Shown in pieces: positions 34,742 through 44,267 of a DNA stretch of 64,000 bases. The notes under the pieces were generated by a model, which was not told the origin of the DNA, did no database searches, and saw nothing but the letters and a program-made list of their open reading frames with translations. Position numbers and translations under genes: made by a program. Every line of letters begins with the position of its first letter. Within the stretch, counting starts at the first letter, position 1. Source of the DNA: Alcaligenes faecalis (GTDB lineage: Bacteria > Pseudomonadota > Gammaproteobacteria > Burkholderiales > Burkholderiaceae_B); NCBI RefSeq assembly GCF_005311025.1, contig NZ_CP031747.1:2664954-2728953 (forward strand), read 5' to 3'.

Positions 34742-35866
34742 TTACAGCAGGACCTGATGGCCGCCGTTCTCTGCCAGCGCTTCTTCGCGGTACAGATTCA
34801 GGGCGCGCATCACGGGCAGGTCATGGAACGAGAACAGGCAAGCGTCATCAGACGAGGAGCCGTTCACGTGCTCATGGAACATCCAGGATGGTACGCAGAA
34901 AATGTCGCGTTCGCGCCAGTCAAAGCGTTTGCCATTGATGATCGAATAGCCTTCACCCTTGGCGCATTGGTAAATGATGCTGCCGGTGTGACGGTGGGCC
35001 TTGGTGTGCTCGCCAGGGCGCAGCATTTGCATGCTGGCACCGATGGTGGCCATGACAGGACCGCCGGTCAGCGGGTTGATGTAGTCCATGATGACGCCAT
35101 CAAAGGGGCTGCCGTCCGTAACCTTGGCGTAGGCCGACAAGGCTTCGTAGGTAGGCTCCCACTCGTACTTGAGCAGGGGCGAGTACGGTTTTTGCCAGTC
35201 GTGCAAGGTGGGCTTCAGACCACGACCACCCCAGATACCCACCGCGTCGTTGACGGGGTGCGTAATGGCCTGGGTCAGATCCGGGTGAACCGCGTAGAAA
35301 CCGGCTTCCAGGGCGTTGACCAGCGGAATGTCCAGACCGTCTTGCCAGATGCAAGGCAGGCCGTCAGCTTCCACACCGTGCTCGTGCCAGCAACCGTTAG
35401 GCGTCAGCACGAAGTCGTTGGCGCCCAAGGTCATCTTGTGGCCGTCCACGATGGTGTAGGCACCGCGGCCTTCCATGATGAAACGCAGGGCCGAGGAGGA
35501 GTGCGCATGTGCGGAAGCCGCTTCACCCGGTTTCATGACCTGCAAACCAGAGTACAGCCAGCCCACCGCCGCCGAGACTTCCTGGCGACCGGGGTTGTTC
35601 AGGTAAATCACACGACGACCGGCCTTTTCAGGGCTGACCAGATCCACCGAACGCAACACGTAATCGCGCAGGTCGCGGTAGCGCCAGACCACAGGCACGG
35701 ATTCGGACTTGGGCTCCCAGGGCTCGATCTTGTTGGCCACGGTCCACAGAGCACCGGCCTCAAACTGAGTCAAATCCTGGTAGTACTTCACCAATTCGGG
35801 CGTGTCCTCAACATCTGCACGACCGAGCACGCTTTCGCGGTGGGTGTCAAAACGTTCTTCCGACAT
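34742..35866 (-). CDS. Gentisate 1,2-dioxygenase-type cupin
   Basis: A 374-residue bicupin. The N-terminal cupin has the metal motif HAHSSSALRFIMEG...H, and a second cupin (from about residue 265) shows KAHRHTGSIIYQCAKGEG. The block WRYRDLRDYVLRSVDLVSPE and LYSGLQVMKPGE are characteristic of gentisate dioxygenases. The enzyme would open gentisate (or a close analogue such as 5-aminosalicylate or 5-hydroxyanthranilate) between C1 and C2 to give maleylpyruvate-type product. The gap to the aryl-CoA monooxygenase gene is 21 bases. Substrate between gentisate and an amino analogue is open. Confidence 0.9.
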   Translation of the reverse strand: MSEERFDTHRESVLGRADVEDTPELVKYYQDLTQFEAGALWTVANKIEPWEPKSESVPVVWRYRDLRDYVLRSVDLVSPEKAGRRVIYLNNPGRQEVSAAVGWLYSGLQVMKPGEAASAHAHSSSALRFIMEGRGAYTIVDGHKMTLGANDFVLTPNGCWHEHGVEADGLPCIWQDGLDIPLVNALEAGFYAVHPDLTQAITHPVNDAVGIWGGRGLKPTLHDWQKPYSPLLKYEWEPTYEALSAYAKVTDGSPFDGVIMDYINPLTGGPVMATIGASMQMLRPGEHTKAHRHTGSIIYQCAKGEGYSIINGKRFDWRERDIFCVPSWMFHEHVNGSSSDDACLFSFHDLPVMRALNLYREEALAENGGHQVLL

Positions 35867-35887
35867 GATGCTGTCTCCTTTCGTGTT

Positions 35888-38224
35888 TTATGACTTGGCA
35901 GGGCCGTCCTGGGCCACTGGCGCACGTTTGATTTGGCGCTGCAACCAGTCCTTGCCCCATTCGTACTGAACGGGCCAGGCCAGGTCGGTGTAACCCAGCT
36001 CCGCAGCCTGACGTTGTGGCCAGTTCGCGTCGGCCAGAAAGCCTCGCGACAGGGCGCACAGGTCAGCACGGCCTGCAGCAATAATGCTGTTGGCGTGATC
36101 CGCTTCCATGATCGAACCCACCGCCATGGTGGCGATACCGGCTTCGTTACGGATACGGTCGGAGAATGGCGTCTGGTACATGCGGCCGTAAATTGGCTGC
36201 TGCTCCAGCACCACTTCACCCGAGGACACGTCGATCAGATCGGCACCGGCTTGCTTGAACAGGCGGGCAATTTCCACACCGTCGTCCGCCGTGTTGCCAC
36301 CTTCGGCCCAGTCTGTTGCCGAGATACGCACCATGATGGGCTTGTTCTCTGGCCAGACGGCACGGATAGCGGCAAACACTTCCAGCGGGTAAGCCATGCG
36401 ATTTTCCAGACTACCACCAAATTCATCACTACGCTGATTAGTCAGCGGCGAGATGAAGCTGGACAAGAGGTAACCGTGGGCGGCTTGCAATTCGATGCAG
36501 TCAAAACCGGCCTGGTCAGCGCGCTTGGCAGCGGCCACAAAGGCGTCACGGATCTCGTCCATCTGGGCACGAGTGATCTCGGCTGGCACGGCGGTCACAC
36601 CAGCCTGGTAAGGCAGGGCGGAAGCCGACACCAAAGGCCAGTTGCCTTCAGCCAGCGGCTGATTGGCTTTTTCCCAACCCAGCTGCGTCGAACCGCGACG
36701 GCCAGCGTGGCCCAGCTGCACACCAATCTTGGCACCCTGTTCGTGGGCGAAAGCCACCACAGGTTTCCAGGCATTGGCCTGCTCGTCGTTCCACAGACCG
36801 GTACAACCGGGAGTGACACGACCTTCAGGCGTCACGGCCGTCATTTCAGCCATGATCAGGCCAGCGCCACCCATGGCGCGGCTGCCGTAATGCACCTGGT
36901 GCGTCGCACCGGGCATGCCGTCCTTGGCGCTGTACATCAGCGTGGGCGAGAGCACGACACGGTTCTTCAACTGCATGTCGCGCAGCTTGAAGGGCGTGAA
37001 CATGGGCGAGGGGGCCTTTTCACCGTCGGCCAGCTTCATGCCAGCTTCGGTCGCCATCCAGCGCTCGTATTTTTCCAGCCAGGCCGCGTCACGCATACGC
37101 ATGTTCTCGTGCGAGATGCGCTGCGAACGGGTCAGCATGGAGTAGGTGAACTGCTCGGGCTTCATATTGGCGTAACGGGCCACGTTCTCGAACCATTCGG
37201 TCGAGTTGCGGGCGGCGTTCTGAATGCGCAATACGTCCACGCTACGAGCGGCTTCGTAATCTTTCAGGGCCTCTTCCATGGACTCGTGGTCCATGTGCTG
37301 GGCCAGCGTAATGGCATCTTCCAGAGCCAGCTTGGTGCCGGAACCGATGGAGAAGTGAGCGGTGTGAGCGGCATCGCCCATCAGCACCACAGGAACCTTC
37401 TTGCCGGTGCCGTAATCTTGCCAGTGCACCCACTTGTTGCAGATAACGCGTGGGAAGCGGATCCAGATGGCCGAACCGCGCAGGTGAGTCGCGTTACTGA
37501 TCAGCCTGTTGCCATCTAGGTGGTCGGCAAACAGCTTCTCGCAGTAGGCAATGGCCTCTTCCTGCGACATTTCGCCAATACCGGCTTTCTGCCAGGTCTC
37601 TTCAGGCGTTTCCACGATGAACGTGGACAGGCCATCCTGGAAGCGGTAGGCGTGAGCCTGGAACCAGCCGTGCTCGGTTTCAACAAAAATGAAGTTGAAG
37701 GCGTCGAACACTTTTTCCGTACCCAGCCACACAAAGCGGCAGTTACGGGTGTCGATATCGGGCTGGAACACGTCTTCGTAGCGGGTACGAATGGCGCTGT
37801 TAATGCCGTCAGAAGCAATCAGGATATCGGCGTTGTACTTGCGGGCCAGTTCAGCTTCGTCCGTGACCACGGTCTCGAACACCAGCTTGACGCCCACTTC
37901 TTCACAGCGAGCCTGCAGGATGTTCAGCAATTTCTTGCGACCAATCCCGATAAAGCCATGACCGCTGGAGCGCACGGCGCTACCTTTGAAATGGCACTCA
38001 ATGTCGTCCCAGTGGTTGAACGCGTCACCGATGGTCTGCGCGGACACAGGGTCAGCTTCACGCAGGTTTTCCATGGTCGCGTCCGAGAACACCACACCCC
38101 AGCCAAAGGTGTCGTACGGTCGGTTGCGCTCGATGACAAAAACCTCGTTCTGAGGGTTTTGCAACTTCATCAGCAAACCGAAATACAAGCCGGCTGGGCC
38201 TCCGCCAATACATACGATATTCAT
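35888..38224 (-). CDS. Two-domain aryl-CoA monooxygenase/OYE reductase (salicylyl-CoA 5-hydroxylase or 2-aminobenzoyl-CoA monooxygenase/reductase type)
   Basis: A 778-residue fusion. Residues about 1-400 are a PHBH-like FAD monooxygenase ([16 protein letters not shown], then [17 protein letters not shown]); residues about 405-765 are an old-yellow-enzyme/FMN domain ([43 protein letters not shown]). This architecture is known from 2-aminobenzoyl-CoA monooxygenase/reductase of Azoarcus evansii and from enzymes annotated as bifunctional salicylyl-CoA 5-hydroxylase. It would hydroxylate the aryl-CoA para to the 2-substituent. Flanking thioesterase and gentisate-dioxygenase genes point to a gentisyl-CoA type route. 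Confidence 0.92.
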   Translation of the reverse strand: MNIVCIGGGPAGLYFGLLMKLQNPQNEVFVIERNRPYDTFGWGVVFSDATMENLREADPVSAQTIGDAFNHWDDIECHFKGSAVRSSGHGFIGIGRKKLLNILQARCEEVGVKLVFETVVTDEAELARKYNADILIASDGINSAIRTRYEDVFQPDIDTRNCRFVWLGTEKVFDAFNFIFVETEHGWFQAHAYRFQDGLSTFIVETPEETWQKAGIGEMSQEEAIAYCEKLFADHLDGNRLISNATHLRGSAIWIRFPRVICNKWVHWQDYGTGKKVPVVLMGDAAHTAHFSIGSGTKLALEDAITLAQHMDHESMEEALKDYEAARSVDVLRIQNAARNSTEWFENVARYANMKPEQFTYSMLTRSQRISHENMRMRDAAWLEKYERWMATEAGMKLADGEKAPSPMFTPFKLRDMQLKNRVVLSPTLMYSAKDGMPGATHQVHYGSRAMGGAGLIMAEMTAVTPEGRVTPGCTGLWNDEQANAWKPVVAFAHEQGAKIGVQLGHAGRRGSTQLGWEKANQPLAEGNWPLVSASALPYQAGVTAVPAEITRAQMDEIRDAFVAAAKRADQAGFDCIELQAAHGYLLSSFISPLTNQRSDEFGGSLENRMAYPLEVFAAIRAVWPENKPIMVRISATDWAEGGNTADDGVEIARLFKQAGADLIDVSSGEVVLEQQPIYGRMYQTPFSDRIRNEAGIATMAVGSIMEADHANSIIAAGRADLCALSRGFLADANWPQRQAAELGYTDLAWPVQYEWGKDWLQRQIKRAPVAQDGPAKS

Positions 38225-38265
38225 GATATGTCCGTATGGTCTGAATACATGCTTCTGAGCATAGT

Positions 38266-38283
38266 ATATTTATTAATAAATAT
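38266..38283. promoter_or_regulatory. 18-bp perfect palindrome upstream of the aryl-CoA monooxygenase gene
   Basis: ATATTTATTAATAAATAT is a perfect 18-bp palindrome 41 bases upstream of the monooxygenase start, in an AT-rich gap of 130 bases after the thioesterase gene. Two MarR genes lie in the neighbourhood, and MarR proteins bind AT-rich palindromes of this size, so it is a candidate operator. Binding is inferred. Confidence 0.55.
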
Positions 38284-38354
38284 TATACAAGTCAACTATT
38301 TAAATCAAAAAAAATACCTGACCTGCACACTGCCTGCTACTACTTCAAACTAGA

Positions 38355-38798
38355 TCAAGCCTTGCTGCTTTCTGGCTGGGCAATCACATACTCTTGCATG
38401 GGGTTGCGCAGGAAATCAGGGATAGGAATACCCAGGTGCGTCTCCAGCGAGGTGGTCACCACGGTCTGGCGCACTTGCATACGCAGCACACCGTCTTTAC
38501 CGATGCAGCGCAACAGCAGCTTCAAGGAGCTATTGCCAATGCGTTCCACACCCAGGCTCATCACCACATCATCACCCATACGGCTGATGGACTTGAACTC
38601 GGCTTCGATATGCACCGAGGGCATGCCTACCCGTTTGCTGGCGATCATGTTGTGAAAACCCTCGGGGGTCATGGAGTCGATCCATGCTTCCATCAGGTCG
38701 TTAAACATCACAAAGTACTGCGGATAAAAAACGATACCCGCTGGATCGCATTCCGAAAAACGGATGCGATGTTCTTGTTCGTACAGCTTGGAAACCAT
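38355..38798 (-). CDS. Hotdog-fold aryl-CoA thioesterase (4-hydroxybenzoyl-CoA thioesterase family)
   Basis: A 147-residue hotdog protein. The motif ECDPAGIVFYPQYF holds the catalytic Asp18 of the 4HBT class. It would release the free acid from an aryl-CoA; in this position, after 5-hydroxylation, gentisyl-CoA or 5-hydroxyanthraniloyl-CoA are the best candidates. The gene precedes the monooxygenase gene in the same direction and could be read from the same or a nearby promoter. Confidence 0.88.
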   Translation of the reverse strand: MVSKLYEQEHRIRFSECDPAGIVFYPQYFVMFNDLMEAWIDSMTPEGFHNMIASKRVGMPSVHIEAEFKSISRMGDDVVMSLGVERIGNSSLKLLLRCIGKDGVLRMQVRQTVVTTSLETHLGIPIPDFLRNPMQEYVIAQPESSKA

Positions 38799-38893
38799 GT
38801 TGTAGACACCTTTTTAGCAAGTGTTTTGTGCGCCTGTTCGTGACGCTATCCGCATCCTGCCTGGTTTACAGGCCTGGCAGGATGCACCTTATG

Positions 38894-39409
38894 CTAGCCA
38901 GCAGCGCTTTGCAGATGGACCCGCAACAGGCCCAGATGCTGATGGATGTGCACGACCTCTTCCGTGCCCAGACCTTCAAACATTTCCGCAATCCAGTCGC
39001 TGTGGGCCTGGGCCATCGCCTCGAAACTGCTCTTGCCCTTGGGGGTGAGACGCAACACCCAAGCACGTCGGTCGGTGGGGCTGCTCTGGCGAGACACCAT
39101 GCCCTCGCGGGCCAGCTCGTCAGTCAGTCCGGTAATATTGCCGCCGGTTACCATCAGATAGCGCGACAATTCGCCCATCTTCAGGCCCTGCGGGTAACGA
39201 TACAGCTGGGCCATATAGTCGAAACGGGCCAGCGAAATATCAAAATTCTGGCGCAAGCGGCGACGGATTTCGTCTTCGATCTGCTTGGTGCAGGTCAGCA
39301 TGCGCAACCACAATTTCAGGCTGGCGGGGTCCTTGGGACCGACGCGGCCTTCAAAGCCGGCATCAGCCGGTTCTACCAAAAATTCGAGTGCTGCTTCGCT
39401 TTGATTCAT
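38894..39409 (-). CDS. MarR-family regulator, aryl-CoA-responsive candidate
   Basis: A 171-residue winged-helix regulator with the MarR fold: the recognition region is LSRYLMVTGGNITGLTDELAREGMV and the wing is in PTDRRAWVLRLT. I chose ATG 39409 (MNQSEAALEF) since upstream residues of the frame are not homologous. It is next to the thioesterase gene, as in catabolic clusters where MarR repressors sense aryl-CoA thioesters (BadR, CouR, HcaR). The AT-rich palindrome at 38266 may be its site. The ligand is inference. Confidence 0.88.
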   Translation of the reverse strand: MNQSEAALEFLVEPADAGFEGRVGPKDPASLKLWLRMLTCTKQIEDEIRRRLRQNFDISLARFDYMAQLYRYPQGLKMGELSRYLMVTGGNITGLTDELAREGMVSRQSSPTDRRAWVLRLTPKGKSSFEAMAQAHSDWIAEMFEGLGTEEVVHIHQHLGLLRVHLQSAAG

Positions 39410-39641
39410 ATTGTTTTTCCCCCAAGCTTTGGCTAATTCAGTTTGACCAACAGGCGGGATATTCTTGCTTGAACAAGTGGCCAAGTAGACACGGGATGTC
39501 TGGCTTTCAGGGCCTTGGTCGCAGTGCCAATCCGAATTTATATTCTACTATGAATATTTTAGAAATAAAGTATTTGGCGGGATAAAAACGCTTCCTCAAG
39601 GGTTTTCACCAAGGCCGCCCGAAAGCGGCCCGGTGTTGCCC

Positions 39642-41147
39642 TTACACCAGTGCGTACTGGCGCAGTGCAGCCTCCAGCTTGACGCCGTGCTCATCGGCCA
39701 AAGCCGCATCGCGCAAGGCGCCCAAAATGGCAGGTGACAGGGTGCTGGGGTTGCGCTCCAGAGCCGACATCACGGTCTGGTAGTTACGCAAGCCACGGGC
39801 ATGGGTATCGCCATACCCTTTGACCAGACGCTGGCACTGGGCAATTTCCAGAGCCAGGGCCGGATGGGCATCGGCAGCCTGCTCGATCTGCTTCAACCAG
39901 CCTTCAATGCGCTGCTGCTCAGCCTGGTAGCGCAACGTACGACGACGCCAGCGCTTGAAGCCCGAGAGCAGGTACAAGGGAATGAAGCCGCGCACCGAGC
40001 TGGTTTGAATCACACGACCGGATTTGGTCTGGGATTTCACCAGCTTGTTGCCCCAGGTAGGACGCATCAACCAACGGCCTACGCTGGCAAACGGCAGGAT
40101 TTCGCTGATTTCTTCCACACGGGGGTGCATGTATTCATTGATTGCCACGATCTGGCCGTCGGCAGCGCGCACTTCTTTATGCACACGGTCAAAACGGCTG
40201 GAGCGGGTTTTCAGTTCAGCCACGCGAATGGCGTCCTCGTAAGACATCCACAGCGCCAAGTAGCGGCCGGTTTCGCGGATCAGGGCCACATCATCAGGGC
40301 GGGCAAACTGGCTGATCTTTTTCAGGCGGTCCAGGTACAGATTGGCGTAGGCCACGTCCTGGAAGTCCAGCACACGACGCACACCTTCCACCACGATAGG
40401 CTGGGCCTGCGCGGGTACTTCGGCACGGACGCGGTCAATCAGCTTGGCTACGGCAGGATCGCGAGGAGCCAGCGTCGCCATATCAACCGGCTTGTTTTCC
40501 GAATCGGCTTTACCTGCATCACCTTCCGCAACACGGGCGTAAGCGGCACCAAAAGCCTTCAAGCTGGGCTTGACGCCCACACCACCGCGCTCGATGGTCT
40601 GTTCAAACTGCGAACGGCTAAAGGGCAGCACGCCGGTACTGGCCAATGCGCCAAACAGCACGGCGGAAATCACGCTGCCCGAATCCTCGGCCGCTTTTTC
40701 CATATTGAAGTACACAAAGCGCTTGGCAGCCTGGGTTGCGTGCGCAATCAGGGCGTTGTCGTCCACACGGCCATCACCCATGGCCGATTTTTCGGCAATG
40801 GAATAGACACGGTGGGTGGAAGCGATCAGCGTGGTGCGGTCCTCTGTCACCAGGCCACGTTGTACGGCGCGACCGGCTTCCATCAGTTCGGAAGCCAGCA
40901 CCACGTCCACGTCACCGGGCATGGGCATCAGAGCCAGCACAGGCTTTTTGCCATCCACGGCGGCCGAGTGCGGGAACAGTTCCACGTAGTAAATCGTGGC
41001 GCCGGTACGCTGGGCCACGCCCGGCACCGAGGTGGTCTGTGCAAAGTAGCCGTTTTGTTCGCCCAGGTTGACGATCCAGTCGGCCAACACGCCGCCGCCT
41101 TCGCCACCCATGGCCAAAATAGCAATCTTGATTGGTTTGATCTGCAT
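39642..41147 (-). CDS. Indolepyruvate:ferredoxin oxidoreductase, beta/gamma-type subunit (with DUF6537-like tail)
   Basis: A 501-residue subunit. The N-terminal about 200 residues form the pyruvate-ferredoxin-oxidoreductase gamma-type domain (AILAMGGEGGGVLADWIVNLGEQ and TTSVPGVAQRTGATIYY), and the remainder is the DUF6537-like helical domain found in long IOR proteins. With the alpha subunit encoded 23 bases upstream it should oxidatively decarboxylate an aryl pyruvate (indolepyruvate, phenylpyruvate) to aryl-acetyl-CoA. Being in an aerobic catabolic island, it may supply arylacetyl-CoA from aromatic amino acids. Confidence 0.88.
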   Translation of the reverse strand: MQIKPIKIAILAMGGEGGGVLADWIVNLGEQNGYFAQTTSVPGVAQRTGATIYYVELFPHSAAVDGKKPVLALMPMPGDVDVVLASELMEAGRAVQRGLVTEDRTTLIASTHRVYSIAEKSAMGDGRVDDNALIAHATQAAKRFVYFNMEKAAEDSGSVISAVLFGALASTGVLPFSRSQFEQTIERGGVGVKPSLKAFGAAYARVAEGDAGKADSENKPVDMATLAPRDPAVAKLIDRVRAEVPAQAQPIVVEGVRRVLDFQDVAYANLYLDRLKKISQFARPDDVALIRETGRYLALWMSYEDAIRVAELKTRSSRFDRVHKEVRAADGQIVAINEYMHPRVEEISEILPFASVGRWLMRPTWGNKLVKSQTKSGRVIQTSSVRGFIPLYLLSGFKRWRRRTLRYQAEQQRIEGWLKQIEQAADAHPALALEIAQCQRLVKGYGDTHARGLRNYQTVMSALERNPSTLSPAILGALRDAALADEHGVKLEAALRQYALV

Positions 41148-41170
41148 GATAAAAATCTCTACGGGTGTGC

Positions 41171-43381
41171 TTAGAAGGCCAGACGTTCACGACGGGCAGC
41201 GTCACGACGCTGCAACCAGCCGATAAAGCCACGGCGGGTTTTTTCGCGGAACTTGTCCCAGCCAGTCGGGTTGCTGACTACTTGTGCACGGTAGAAAGAC
41301 GGGCACAGAATCGCCGCGTGGGAAACCTCACCACACAGACCGCAACCCACACAACTGTTCATCACATTCGCTACGGGGTCCTGACGCAGAGCGTCCGGAT
41401 TGGGGCGAATCGACAGCGAAGGGCAACCGGACAAGCGGATGCAGGAGTGATCGCCGGTACACGTATCCGGGTCCACACCAAAACGCTCGCGCACTACGCG
41501 TTCGCCCGCCGCCACGGCTTTACGCACCTGGCCTTTCTCGCGGCGCTGACGGTTCAACATACATTCGCTTTGCGCCACCAGCACCTTGGGACCTTTTTCC
41601 TTGGTCGTCAGGGCTTCACGCAGGGTTGCCGTCATGGTCTTCAAGTCGTAGGTGCGACGAATCATACGCAGCCATTCCACACCCACACCACGCGCGGCTT
41701 TCTCGATCAGGTGACCGGTACTGCGCGTTTCGTTCTTGGCCTTGGAGGACAGAATGTCCTGACCGCCCGTAGCCGCGGTGTAGCTGTTGTCGATCACAAT
41801 GGTCAGGTTGTCGCTGCGGTTGAACACGGCGTTGGCAATACCACTGGTCAAACCGTTGTGCCAGAAACCGCCGTCACCCATGACCGAGATCGCACGCTTG
41901 TCCGAATCCACGTTCAAGGCAGCCGAGCCGGCGCCACCCAGGCCGTAACCCATGGTGGTGTTACCCAGGTTGAAGGGCGGCAGAATGGAAAACAGGTGAC
42001 AGCCAATGTCAGCCGACACGTGGTGCTCGCCCAGCTCGCGCTCCACCAGCTTCAAAGCGGTAAAGATAGGACGCTCGGGACAGCCGGTACAAAACCCTGG
42101 CGGACGGGCGTGAACGTTCTCGTCCAGGCTGCCCAAGGGTTTGACTTCAGCCGCTTCCACTTCCACCAGGCTGGCTTGCTCAGCTTTGGGACGCTCCACG
42201 GTCTCGACTTTCATCGGGATCACGCGTGGTTTGCGGGCTGGCAGGGGCTCGATGCGCTCGTATTTTTCCATGAAGGCACGCAGGCCTTTCAACATGGTGG
42301 CGGTGTTGTATTCACCGGCCAGAGGCAACAGATCCTTGCCGTGCAAGGTCACATCCACATTGTGACGGCGCACGATGTCGGAGATGTTCTGTTCAACAAA
42401 GTTGGGCTGACCTTCTTCCAGCACCAGCACCGCACGCTTGCCTTCACAGAAGCGGACGATTTCAGATTCGATCAGCGGGTAGGCCACGTTCATCACGTAC
42501 ATCGGCACTTTGGATTCGCCGAACACGTCGGCCATATCCAGGTGTTCCAGAGCACGGATCACGGTGTTGTAGCCACCGCCCTGAACGATCAGACCGACGT
42601 CATCGGTGCCATCAGCAAAGAATTCATTCAACTGACGCTCTTCGATGAACTTGACGGCATTAGGCCAGCGCTGTTCGATCTTTTCTTTTTCGTGCAGGAA
42701 GCTGGCAGGCGGCAACACAATGCGATTGATGTCGCGTGTAGGCTGCTCCATGGCTTCTTTGATGGTGAATTTGGCGCGGCGGTTATCCGAGGCCACAAAC
42801 TGACCATGCACGTGACAGGCGCGAATACGCAGCTGCAGCATCACGGGGGTGTTGGACGCTTCGGACAGGTCAAAGCCGTCTTTTACCGCCTGCACGATAC
42901 AGGGCAGGTTGGGACGGGGGTCCAGCATCCACATTTGCGATTTCATGGCAAAAGCGTGGCTGCGCTCCTGCATGATGGACGAGCCTTCGCCGTAGTCTTC
43001 GCCCACAATGATCAGCGCACCGCCCTTGACCCCGCCGGAGGCCAGGTTGGCCAGCGCGTCCGAGGCCACGTTGGTACCCACGGTTGCTTTAAAAGTGATG
43101 GCGCCACGCAGCGGGTAGTTAACCGACGCAGCCAGCGTTGCCGCCGCCGTTGCCTCGCTGGCACTGTTTTCAAAACGGATTCCGTTCTCTTGCAAAATGT
43201 CCTGGGCATCTGCCAGCACGTCCATCAAGTGCGAGATAGGCGCACCCTGGTAACCGGCCACGTAGGACACGCCCGATTCGAGCAGGGCCTTGGTCACCGC
43301 CAGGATGCCTTCGCCACTGAATACGTCTCCATCACCCAGGCGCAGCTTTTTGACTTCTTCGACAAACGATCGCTCAGCCAT
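41171..43381 (-). CDS. Indolepyruvate:ferredoxin oxidoreductase, alpha-type subunit
   Basis: A 736-residue large subunit. It begins with a pyrimidine-binding domain (GYQGAPISHLMDVLADAQ and the region ending in ASEATAAATLAAS), has a central thiamine-diphosphate binding domain with the SVMGDGGFWHNGLTSGIANAVFNRSDN block (described by its parts), and ends with a ferredoxin-type cysteine cluster CTGDHSCIRLSGC and CVGCGLCG. These are the marks of IorA-type proteins. Electrons must go to a ferredoxin. It is the first gene of a two-gene operon next to a divergent MarR gene. Confidence 0.9.
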   Translation of the reverse strand: MAERSFVEEVKKLRLGDGDVFSGEGILAVTKALLESGVSYVAGYQGAPISHLMDVLADAQDILQENGIRFENSASEATAAATLAASVNYPLRGAITFKATVGTNVASDALANLASGGVKGGALIIVGEDYGEGSSIMQERSHAFAMKSQMWMLDPRPNLPCIVQAVKDGFDLSEASNTPVMLQLRIRACHVHGQFVASDNRRAKFTIKEAMEQPTRDINRIVLPPASFLHEKEKIEQRWPNAVKFIEERQLNEFFADGTDDVGLIVQGGGYNTVIRALEHLDMADVFGESKVPMYVMNVAYPLIESEIVRFCEGKRAVLVLEEGQPNFVEQNISDIVRRHNVDVTLHGKDLLPLAGEYNTATMLKGLRAFMEKYERIEPLPARKPRVIPMKVETVERPKAEQASLVEVEAAEVKPLGSLDENVHARPPGFCTGCPERPIFTALKLVERELGEHHVSADIGCHLFSILPPFNLGNTTMGYGLGGAGSAALNVDSDKRAISVMGDGGFWHNGLTSGIANAVFNRSDNLTIVIDNSYTAATGGQDILSSKAKNETRSTGHLIEKAARGVGVEWLRMIRRTYDLKTMTATLREALTTKEKGPKVLVAQSECMLNRQRREKGQVRKAVAAGERVVRERFGVDPDTCTGDHSCIRLSGCPSLSIRPNPDALRQDPVANVMNSCVGCGLCGEVSHAAILCPSFYRAQVVSNPTGWDKFREKTRRGFIGWLQRRDAARRERLAF

Positions 43382-43434
43382 TTTTCTTTCCTTACTTACC
43401 GCTCATTGTGAACATGGTATTTATTTTCATCGGA

Positions 43435-43456
43435 ATATGTTTATATCTCAACATAT
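43435..43456. promoter_or_regulatory. Inverted repeat in the divergent IOR/MarR promoter region
   Basis: ATATGTT (43435-43441) and AACATAT (43450-43456) form an imperfect palindrome with an 8-base spacer, between the divergent IOR operon and the MarR gene. It is a likely operator for the MarR protein, controlling both directions. Inference from position. Confidence 0.6.
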
Positions 43457-43566
43457 CCATTCTCATGGTTTTCCCTAGTAAAGTAGCTAAATTATTTGCG
43501 ACACGCGAGCGGACAGCTTGGTTATAGTGAGCCCTGTTGCTGCCTTGCGGCACCCATTAGCCTGTA

Positions 43567-44040
43567 ATGACAATAAGCACCATGAGCCCCACCGAACACG
43601 ACACCGTCTTTGTCGAAAACTACCTGCCCGCCTTGTTGGCCCAGGCAAGCCAGCTGATCTCTGCCGAATTCCATGAAGTGGTGCTAAGCAACGGTTTGTC
43701 CATTTCCGAATGGCGTGTGCTGTCCACCCTGTCCGGCGCGGGCGAAGTGAGCATCGGCCATCTGGCTCGTATTGCCACCACCAAGCAACCCACCGTCACA
43801 CGCTTGCTCGATCGCCTGGAAAAGCAAGGTTTGCTGCGCCGCGTGGCCCACGATGTGGACCGTCGCATCACCTTGGTACGCATCACCGAAGAAGGCCAGA
43901 CGCTGATCTCCGGCCTGATTGCCAAGGCCCGCCTGCACGAGCAGGAAGTGGTGCAGCGCCTGCAACCGCTGGATGTCGGCGCCCTCAAAACCACCTTGCG
44001 GCGTCTGATCTCCGAGCAGCACGACTACAACGATCAGTAA
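43567..44040 (+). CDS. MarR-family regulator, divergent from the IOR operon
   Basis: A 157-residue MarR protein: helix-turn-helix GHLARIATTKQPTVTRLLDRLEKQGLL (about residues 65-91) and wing DVDRRITLVRIT. It is divergent from the indolepyruvate:ferredoxin oxidoreductase operon across about 185 bases with a strong inverted repeat, so it probably represses that operon. ATG 43567 is used; an ATG at 43582 is possible. Confidence 0.9.
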   Translation: MTISTMSPTEHDTVFVENYLPALLAQASQLISAEFHEVVLSNGLSISEWRVLSTLSGAGEVSIGHLARIATTKQPTVTRLLDRLEKQGLLRRVAHDVDRRITLVRITEEGQTLISGLIAKARLHEQEVVQRLQPLDVGALKTTLRRLISEQHDYNDQ

Positions 44041-44135
44041 AACGCAGCCCGCCCGGCCACACTATCGGTTCTAACCCTGCATAGCGCGGGCTTGGCGTTC
44101 TGAACCTGGTCTGTAGCGACTTCCAGATTCAAGAG

Positions 44136-44181
44136 AAACCACACACGCCTCACCTGAACGGGGCGTGTGTGGTGTTTTTTT
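44136..44181 (+). terminator. Rho-independent terminator of the MarR gene
   Basis: An 11-bp stem (CCACACACGCC / GGCGTGTGTGG) is followed by TGTTTTTTT. It lies about 95 bases after the MarR stop. Confidence 0.9.
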
Positions 44182-44205
44182 ATCCTTTCCAACCTTGAGG
44201 CTTCA

Positions 44206-44255
44206 CAGAGCCATAACCGTCAGCAGCCAGGCTACTGATCAGATGTATGGCTCTG
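44206..44255. repeat. 10-bp inverted repeat, possible hairpin at the end of the Bug gene
   Basis: CAGAGCCATA (44206-44215) and TATGGCTCTG (44246-44255) are perfect inverted copies with a 30-base loop, just beyond the stop of the minus-strand Bug gene at 44268. No T-run is present; it could stabilise mRNA ends. Confidence 0.4.
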
Positions 44256-44267
44256 CCAGATAGCCCA

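Noticed and set aside
41165-43411. A very long open frame on the plus strand opposite the indolepyruvate:ferredoxin oxidoreductase gene
   Set aside because: It is a shadow of a GC-rich gene: the minus frame has full protein domains and ferredoxin cysteines, while the opposite frame is His/Gln/Arg-rich with no recognisable fold. The same holds for other long antisense frames in the window.
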